Shown: piece after piece, positions 57,656 to 64,000 of the stretch
How the letters are laid out: each line of letters begins with the position of its first letter
How positions within the stretch are numbered: the first letter of the stretch is position 1
DNA from: Branchiostoma floridae
Lineage: Eukaryota; Chordata; Leptocardii; Amphioxiformes; Branchiostomatidae
Direction of reading: 5' to 3'
Assembly (NCBI RefSeq): GCF_000003815.2
Contig: NC_049993.1
Location: 12,511,189 to 12,575,188, forward strand
DNA length: 64,000 bases
The notes under the pieces: model-generated
Told to the model about the DNA's origin: nothing
The model's input: the letters and a program-made list of their open reading frames with translations, nothing else
The model's database searches: none
Position numbers and translations under genes: made by a program

Positions 57656-60600
57656 CATCTATATACATACCTTATGCGGAGTGAGCGCAGTCGCTAACAA
57701 TGGAAATGTCAGTCCCACAATACGGCACGTGACACGGCAGATCCCTTCTATCACGCTGACGTACCGGGGAACGATGTCGAAGAGGTTGCAATCAGCAACT
57801 GTGGACGGCAAACAAAAGTCAAAATATTTCGATCAAAAATGTATTGCTTCATACAACTCAATTTCTCCAAAATGTAGGTATCTTGATTTCAATAATGTCA
57901 GTCTTTAAAGTTTAAAGCTAAAAACGGTGCTCAGTGATGACTTGGTCGGGGGACTGCGTAGAAGGTATAGTAAATCAACGCCCGTTAGTGCTCTGTGTAC
58001 CATACTCGTATCTACAAATGTTTATCCATCAATATAAATGTGAAAATAACACCTTTGCAAATAATGTTAATATACTTTTAGGCAGTGTTTATTTCTGTGT
58101 CGCCTGGTGAGTACGACAACTCTAAAATGTGCTGTCTTTATGCCGGTACGGGTCTAAATGATACAGGGAGTCAATGAGGCCCAGACAGAAAGGTAAACAA
58201 AACACCGCAAACTATACAGGCTTTTCATTGACGTCATACTAATTATAACTTGAATCACCCAACGACCATGTTGGCCGGTAATTGAATTAAGCAGTAGATT
58301 CTTCATGTGGTTAACTGACGTACGCTGTAATCCAACATAGCGCAGATGATGTCAAATGAAAAGATTGCATGCGATGGGGTACCGGTGTTAGCTGGCAATC
58401 ATGATCAATGCATAAACCTCCTACATAGAACCTACCTGCTGCCCTAGCTGCAGAACAACCGAAGCCCACCGCGACGAAACAGGCTGCCACGACAGGGTTG
58501 GAGGTGAAGGCTGCCGTGAATAGGCACCCAGAAACGCACAGACAGGCTGTATGCAGTAGAGGAAGGGCATATTTCTTGTTGCTTGTAGTTGATTTTGTCT
58601 GAAACGTCTGAGCGTTTCCAAATTTTAAGTACATGTATTCTGATTGAGCAACTATCAATTAGCGAATGCCGGATACTTTTACAACATACGGCAATAACGG
58701 CAAACATAAAATGCAACTAGAATTATTTTTAAAAAAATGTTAAACGTACCGGTGACAGCCATTACCTTTCTCGCAACAGTCGTGGAGACGTACTTGCAGA
58801 GTAAGTTTCCAAGAAGAGCGAAAAGCGGCTCTATCGCTCCAAATATCAGTATGGGCACTCCAGCGAGAACTCCTGTCTATGATCATTAAAGCGTAATCAA
58901 ATTAACTTAAGCAGCAAAACAAAATACTTGCCGTTTTTAAAAACAGTGCAACATATGTATCCACGGAGAGCTTTAAAATTACATGAATTTCAAGACTTCT
59001 TTTTACAGATACGCGAGAGAGAAGAAACATGAACGATTCTTACCAGTTCTATCTTAGTTCCAAAACTTTGGTTAAAGTAGAGTGGAAGAAGGTTTGGGTC
59101 CCAAACGTAAGCCGCTACTTGTAACAGAATGAAGGCCCAAACTGCGGGAGATGTCAAAATGTGACGAAATGGAATGCTTTTCTGAAAAGAAAGATACATT
59201 ACATTTGGTAAATTTTAAATTCTCAATAGCCGTCTGATATCAAAGTATCATTTCCATGTGACGTCATGCAGGGACATCAACATGGCGGCTAAACTGTGTT
59301 GCTAGAAGTCATTCTTGAACTAGTTTAACTGTAATATCCAACCCAAAAGTCAGACTCACTCAAATTTTCGACTGAACGGCACCAGTCTTTGTTAAGGAAC
59401 AAATAATTTAAGATGAATTAAAGAAGCCATCTACATCAGAGCTTTACAACCATTCCTGAATAGAGACAGTGGGCGCCTTGGACTTCCTGCGACTTATGAT
59501 CCACTGCTCACTGAGTCACGTGGTCTATCCGCGTAACGTGACGTCACGGCAGCAGTGGATTTTTCATTTCGTGACAAAGACTGGTGCTGTTCAGTCGAAA
59601 ATTTGGGTAAGTCCATTTTTGTGTTGGATATTACAGTTCAAGATAGATCCATAGATGTTATACTACCGTTTTAGTTATCTTGCCCATGTCCGGTTTAGAA
59701 GTGTCCATCACTTCTTGCTTATTAGCTGCCAGTTTAAATCCAACCGTAACGACTGTCCATGCTATCCCCAGGCACCCTGTGTATCAATAACCAAGAAAGA
59801 CAATGCCATGTATTTATATAGTATACAAAGATTCAAACTAAGACTATTCCGAGTCTAGTCACATGCCGTAAATGTAGGGCATTCATGTTATAGTCGTCTG
59901 CATGTCGTACAAAATTTAGCTCTAAGTATATAACCGAAAAGACAGTCCTTGATCATTGTCAACGAGGGATCCCAAGTGCGAGGGACCTGCGACAAATATG
60001 ATGTTACGCCATGTTAATTTGATTATATGGATTACTCTGGGAAACAGAGTATTAAATACCGAACAATAGATTCTTCATTTTTTCCACAGTCTTCTTATTT
60101 GACATTGGAATTAACGTTGACATTAGTCTATGCTTCCTGATATATTTATATTTTAATCTTTGTACGATTCAAATCATGGTTGAAAACTTTTATCTTTATT
60201 TTTGGAAACGGACGAAAATCAAACCAACATAGCCTTACCGTATGTGAATGTGTACTTTGTTAGGTAGGTCAGATGTGTTCGCGACTTAGCTAAGTTTCCA
60301 AATATTCTTGGTATAACCTGATATTACTATAAAATCATAATGCAACTAATTACAGTCTACAGATAAAGTCATTGCATTGAAGAATTTCATAACGGTCACA
60401 TGAAGCGAGTGGTTAATCTAGAAACAATCTTTATCAGGGTTATTGTCCTCACCAAATATGTAAAATGTTGCCTTCCAGACCAGCCTTTCAGAGATGAAGC
60501 CTGTAGAGATGAGTCCAACGAATTGGCCGATGTATATTCCTGAACAACAGCAAAACAACATTCTTTATCATTTGTTCACTGGTTTCCACATCTGCAGTTG

Positions 60601-63600
60601 TGTGGACATCGTTCAGCTTCTTTATAATCATAGCAAGCTAAAGAGTTGCACATTTTGTACCGATGTTTAAAGTATATGCCATGTCAACTTAGTCCGTTTA
60701 CACTTACATTGGCTTTACCATATAAACTGGTCTTTATATCACTTTAATATCCATTGCATGTGTGTAGGACAACATTCCATTTTTACTAACTCCCATACAA
60801 AATACTGTAAACGAAGCGAAAAACGGTCATGGAAAAGTAACTGTAGCTTAATATTCATGGAAAGGTACAAGGGACCTGTTGATAACAAGAAAAAAGTTTT
60901 TCCCAGGTCAATTTCCTAGCCTGAGTATCATCCGATTAGTTCTGGGGATCTTTGCAGTAGCTGCCCTTAAAACAAATATGATTTGCGCCACCCCCATGTA
61001 CGTGCAATCCTCTACATGGTTCGAACGCTGTGAATGCTGGGAGCCACCAAAATGGCGCGCGGCGACGAACAAAATAGGAATAGGTCAAAACCAGTGACGT
61101 TACGGCAGGTGCAGGGAATGGTGGTGAGATTCTGTCGCCCGACCACACAGGTAAGAAGGTTGGGAAGCCAGGGAGAGCAAGAATCCATCCCGGCCAGCAA
61201 AAGGGCAGGAAGAACAAAGTATAAAATAGTTTAAAGTATATATCTGTGCCTGTTTGCTTCTGACCTGCAAAGATGAATGGTGCAACTCTTGCACTTTTCT
61301 TCGGCAGCATGTATTCATTTAGAGCTCCATACACGGCAGCTTCACATAGGCCCTGTAGCAAGAAAGGTCATGAAACAGGATTACTCCAATAATGATAATA
61401 GGAAAGGATCTTTAAAAAGTAAATAAGAGTCCTTAGGACACAAACCTCCGCGATGATACAGCACGACATTTGCAATCGGTGTGCATTGCATGTTGTACAT
61501 ACGTTAGCTATTGCTATTAAGAGTCCCTGTCTGTAAAAACCAAGCATAGGGTGGCCAAACTCAAAAAATCGATTTTCCTTAAATTTTGTGTGGTGGTAGG
61601 GCCTTGGTCCAAACCTACAAAAATGGCAAAGTTTTAGATCTGCGGTCACCGGTTGCCATGGCAACGGCCATTTTTCAAAATGGCGGATTTTCACCAAGGG
61701 AAGGCATTAGTCGCGTACAAAATAGACCTTCTTTGGACTCCTGTAGCCCCCACAAATTAACAGATATTTTATTGATTCTCACATATGTTATTACCCATAT
61801 TCTAATAAGAAAAATGATATATAGTGATGCTCGAAATATTTTTGTAGTGAGGTGCAGCGGATGTTTAAAAATGATGTGTTTTCGTGAATTTCCAAAATTG
61901 ACAAAAATCCATTTTTTGACCATTTTCATTGACCATTAGCTCATTAAAAGGCAAATCAATTTGCTTGATTTTTGGCGCAGTTATAGTTTGGACCTTTGTA
62001 TACATCATATGTAAAAAAAAATTGGGACTCCTACGGAACGGACCGTGGTGACCCCGAGAGTAAACCAATATTTCCATTTCAAGAAAATCGTAACCAGAGT
62101 ATTATTCCTGGAAAAACAGTCATAGCTTACCAAAAATGAATCTCAGTTTCATTTTATGTACCAGAGACACCTACCTATCACTTATTTAAGCAGGGTCGTT
62201 CGAGATTTTTTTTATAATTGCCTTTAAAATGATTTTATTGAGTTTTTTTGGTCATTTTTAGACCAAAAATGTATATTTTGGCCCCAGTACCTTGGTATTA
62301 CAACCAAATGACCTGAAATTTGGTATAGAAATGCCCTGGACATGTACACACATGATTCGATAACTGGTTTGCCATATAATAGAACAAAATGCTTAATTTT
62401 GTGATTTTTTTGTGTGCCATTTTTGGCCCAAAAAGTACATTTTTGGCCCCTGTACCCTGGTTTTACAACTAAATGACCTGAAATTTGGTATAGGAATGAC
62501 GTGGACACATGCGCACATAGATTTAATAATAATTTTGGCATACTGTGCAGCAAAATGCTAAATTTTGTGATTTTTTGTGATTTTTTTTTACAAAAAAGGA
62601 CATTTTTTTCTCCTGTACCCTTGCTTTACAACTGAATGACCTAACTTCGGTATAGGAATGCCCTGGACATATGCGCACATATTGTATGGCAAACCAGTTA
62701 TCAACCCATGTGTGTACATGTCCAGGGCATTTCTATACCAAATTTCAGGTCATTTGGTTGTAATACCAAGGTACTGGGGCCAAAATATACATTTTTGGTC
62801 TAAAAATGACCAAAAAAACCCAATAAAATCATTTTAAAGGCAATTATAAAAAAATCTCGAACGACCCTGCTTTTATAAGTGATAGGTAGGTGTCTCTGGT
62901 ACATAAAATGAAACTGAGATTCATTTTTGGTAAGCTATGACTGTTTTTCCAGGAATAATACTCTGGTTACGATTTTCTTGAAATGGAAATATTGGTTTAC
63001 TCTCGGGGTCACCACGGTCCGTTCCGTAGGAGTCCCAAATTTTTTTTACATATGATGTATACAAAGGTCCAAACTATAACTGCGCCAAAAATCAAGCAAA
63101 TTGATTTGCCTTTTAATGAGCTAATGGTCAATGAAAATGGTCAAAAAATGGATTTTTGTCAATTTTGGAAATTCACGAAAACACATCATTTTTAAACATC
63201 CGCTGCACCTCACTACAAAAATATTTCGAGCATCACTATATATCATTTTTCTTATTAGAATATGGGTAATAACATATGTGAGAATCAATAAAATATCTGT
63301 TAATTTGTGGGGGCTACAGGAGTCCAAAGAAGGTCTATTTTGTACGCGACTAATGCCTTCCCTTGGTGAAAATCCGCCATTTTGAAAAATGGCCGTTGCC
63401 ATGGCAACCGGTGACCGCAGATCTAAAACTTTGCCATTTTTGTAGGTTTGGACCAAGGCCCTACCACCACACAAAATTTAAGGAAAATCGATTTTTTGAG
63501 TTTGGCCAACTTTTTTTGATTTTGCTTGGTTTTTACAGACATCAGCTCTTAACAATTTTAGGGGATTAATCATAAGCTACTTGAAGTACATTTAGGAAAG

Positions 63601-63940
63601 CTATAATAGAACTGTGCTTTCTAATGGTCTAGAACATGTTAATACCAGTATGTGGTGTCAGACATGTATAACAGTGTCTCGTTTTTTTGGCGTAGAGCTG
63701 TATGTACATTTGCCAACACAGGACTGGTCGATACAGAAATAGACTAGTCTATATAGAAATAGACAGTGATCATATAATATTGTATATACATTATCAAAAT
63801 CATACGAATATGGGTGGGTCATCCTTACCTCTGCCAGACCAGCAAAAACACGTTGAGTAACCGCCGTCTCAAAGCGTTGGAACATGACAGGGGCGACACT
63901 GTGGATAATGGAGCTGATTCCGACTGAGGCCAAGAACACC
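56791..63940 (-). CDS. SLC17-family transporter, C-terminal nine exons (5' part outside window)
   Basis: Exons 63940-63829, 61352-61265, 60539-60453, 59776-59667, 59181-59044, 58876-58766, 58598-58436, 57798-57671 and 56991-56791 join through GT-AG introns with consistent phases into 378 codons plus stop. Family landmarks in order are RVFAGLAEG.CEAAVYG (TM4 region, compare ILQGLVEGVTYPA in VGLUTs), LPKKSAR (compare PPLERSR), FAGIYIGQFVG, FYIFGCLGIAW, SIPFRHILTSPAVWAFIL, YFNQSFGTKIELTGVLAGVP, NLFDIVPRYVSVIEGI (compare HLDIAPRYASILMGI) and TLQEWSRVVLI...FGSGEEQSWA near the end. SLC17 proteins move organic anions (glutamate, sialic acid, ATP, phosphate/urate) in vesicles, lysosomes or plasma membrane; the substrate is not readable here. 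The N-terminal exons and start codon lie beyond 64000. The C-terminal tail is short and charged. Confidence 0.9.
57129..57268. repeat. (TA)n followed by (TG)n microsatellite
   Basis: About 87 bases of pure TA (57129-57215) run into about 50 bases of TG/CG repeats. Both lie in the last intron of the SLC17-like gene. Confidence 0.97.
57491..57655. repeat. (CT)n microsatellite
   Basis: About 165 bases of CT-rich repeat, read as (GA)n on the gene strand, starting only about 15 bases after the donor site of the DIVPRY exon. Confidence 0.95.
57671..57798 (-). CDS. SLC17-like exon: DIVPRY motif
   Basis: The acceptor is GCCGTCCACAG|TT (phase 1) and the donor CATAAG|GTATGT (phase 0). Encodes ADCNLFDIVPRYVSVIEGIC and FPLLATALTPHK; NLFDIVPRY corresponds to the conserved NHLDIAPRY of SLC17 proteins. 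Confidence 0.87.
58436..58598 (-). CDS. SLC17-like exon: TM9-TM10 region
   Basis: The donor GCAGCAG|GTAGGT is clear (phase 1). The acceptor is uncertain: ACGTTTCAG|ACA (58598) or AACAAG|AAA (58574), both phase 0; the second gives a better length match to relatives. Encodes YALPLLHTACLCVSGCLFTA and ACFVAVGFGCSAARAA. Confidence 0.75.
58766..58876 (-). CDS. SLC17-like exon: TM8-TM9 region
   Basis: The acceptor is AATGATCATAG|ACA and the donor GAGAAAG|GTAATG, phase 0. Encodes TGVLAGVPILIFGAIEPLFA and NLLCKYVSTTVARK, matching the family segment ending STTTVRK. A nearby ACAG would break the frame, so the earlier CATAG acceptor was chosen. Confidence 0.82.
59044..59181 (-). CDS. SLC17-like exon: start of C-terminal half
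   Basis: The acceptor is TTTCTTTTCAG|AAA and the donor GAACTG|GTAAGA, phase 0. Encodes KSIPFRHILTSPAVWAFILL and YVWDPNLLPLYFNQSFGTKI. Confidence 0.87.
59328..59637. mobile_element. Inverted-repeat element, family E, in an SLC17-like intron
   Basis: AACTGTAATATCCAACCCAA, CAAATTTTCGACTGAACGGC, ACCAGTCTTTGTTAAG pairs with TGACAAAGACTGGTGC, TGTTCAGTCGAAAATTTGGG, TGTTGGATATTACAGTT. Arms are about 80 bases with small gaps, and the middle is 150 bases. It fills most of the 485-base intron 59182-59666. A single related end is at 38.73 kb. Confidence 0.85.
59667..59776 (-). CDS. SLC17-like exon: membrane segment and central loop
   Basis: The acceptor is TTGATACACAG|GG (phase 1) and the donor AAAACG|GTAGTA (phase 0). 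Encodes CLGIAWTVVTVGFKLAANKQ and the loop EVMDTSKPDMGKITKT that separates the two transporter halves. Confidence 0.82.
60453..60539 (-). CDS. SLC17-like exon: membrane segment
   Basis: The acceptor is TGTTGTTCAG|GA and the donor TATTTG|GTGAGG; phase 1 at both ends. Encodes IYIGQFVGLISTGFISERLV and WKATFYIF. Confidence 0.85.
60918..61240 (+). mobile_element. Transposon fragment with coding start, family D-like end
   Basis: It opens with AGCCTGAGTATCATCCGATT, similar to the family D end AGCCTGGGTACCATCCTATT at 52.48 kb. At 61051 a short frame reads MARGDEQNRNRSKPVTLRQV and stays open to a donor-like CACACAG|GTAAGA at 61150. It is GC-rich compared with the surrounding SLC17 intron. It may be the 5' end of an autonomous relative of the family D element; no recognisable transposase is present. 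Confidence 0.4.
61265..61352 (-). CDS. SLC17-like exon: GLCEAAVYGA segment
   Basis: The acceptor is CTTGCTACAG|GGC and the donor TTTGCAG|GTCAGA (phase 1). It encodes GLCEAAVYGALNEYMLPKKS and ARVAPFIFA. The preceding 2.5 kb intron contains the large palindrome. Confidence 0.85.
61529..63541. mobile_element. 2.0 kb near-perfect palindrome in an SLC17-like intron
   Basis: The left arm (61552-62375) and right arm (62686-63508) are inverted copies about 824 bases long that I estimate at over 99% identical; most of the length pairs without gaps (position sum 125060). The outer ends continue after a small gap to GTCTGTAAAAACCAAGC (61529) and its complement (63541). Paired open frames such as 61586-61939 and 63121-63474 translate identically only because of the symmetry and are not taken as genes. 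The spacer of about 310 bases holds imperfect repeats. No target duplication was identified. It sits in the first intron of the visible part of the SLC17-like gene and could form a very long hairpin in the transcript. Confidence 0.9.
62230..62690 (+). repeat. Tandem repeat of about 165 bp in the palindrome centre
   Basis: Three units each contain CATTTTTGG-type sequence, GGCCCC-GTACC-TGG-TTACAAC, AATGACCTGAAATTTGGTAT and AATGCCCTGGACAT. The AATGACC motif recurs at 62307, 62472 and 62635. The inner edge of the left arm lies inside the first unit, and the right arm begins with an inverted copy of that first unit. Confidence 0.85.
63829..63940 (-). CDS. SLC17-like exon (first in window)
   Basis: The acceptor is GGTATTTTAG|G (phase 2) and the donor GCAGAG|GTAAGG (phase 0). 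It encodes VFLASVGISSIIHSVAPVMF and VTQRVFAGLAE, aligning with the TM3-TM4 part of SLC17 proteins. Upstream exons are outside the window. Confidence 0.82.
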
Positions 63941-64000
63941 CTAAAATACCAGAGTTGGACAAGTTGTCTAAAATTCACTTGTCCTATCGGGTAAGCACAT

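Noticed and set aside
61586-61939. 117-residue open frame, repeated identically on the opposite strand at 63121-63474
   Set aside because: The identity follows from the palindrome. The protein has no recognisable domain, overlaps another long frame on the opposite strand, and lies in an intron.

Overview
The window looks like nuclear DNA of an invertebrate chordate, most likely a lancelet (Branchiostoma). This is inferred from compact GT-AG exons, immunoglobulin-superfamily exons joined by phase-1 introns, a Gal3st-type sulfotransferase and an SLC17-type transporter, and a dense scatter of small inverted-repeat elements, retroelement tails and microsatellites that resemble lancelet intergenic DNA. 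There are no operons and no prokaryotic features.

Three multi-exon genes can be reconstructed with exact reading frames. (1) Minus strand, 16.4 kb down to 0.8 kb: a type I membrane immunoglobulin-superfamily protein of 449 residues (signal peptide, a cysteine-less V-type domain, two canonical Ig domains, one membrane span, short basic tail) in four exons, all with phase-1 junctions, spread over 15.5 kb. (2) Plus strand, 53.1 to 55.5 kb: a three-exon galactose-3-O-sulfotransferase of 465 residues with a type II membrane anchor and both PAPS-binding motifs. (3) Minus strand, 63.9 kb down to 56.8 kb: the C-terminal nine coding exons (378 codons) of an SLC17-family organic anion transporter; its N-terminal exons lie beyond the right edge. 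Genes 2 and 3 are convergent, about 1.3 kb apart.

Between 16.6 and 53.1 kb there is no gene I can identify. The interval holds repeats, a possible single-exon secreted-protein gene at 35.7-36.1 kb with a decayed tandem copy next to it, a candidate exon at 22.4 kb, and a cluster of minus-strand open frames with splice-like edges at 28.0-32.5 kb that may be an unrecognised gene.

Mobile DNA: at least five families of short inverted-repeat elements (several present two to four times), one 1.07 kb element with TAA target duplication and long terminal inverted repeats (Harbinger-like), a tRNA-derived SINE, several LINE-type 3' tails ending in simple repeats, and a 2.0 kb near-perfect palindrome inside an intron of the SLC17 gene. 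The palindrome, the cysteine-less V domain and the duplicated signal-peptide exon are the most interesting items.
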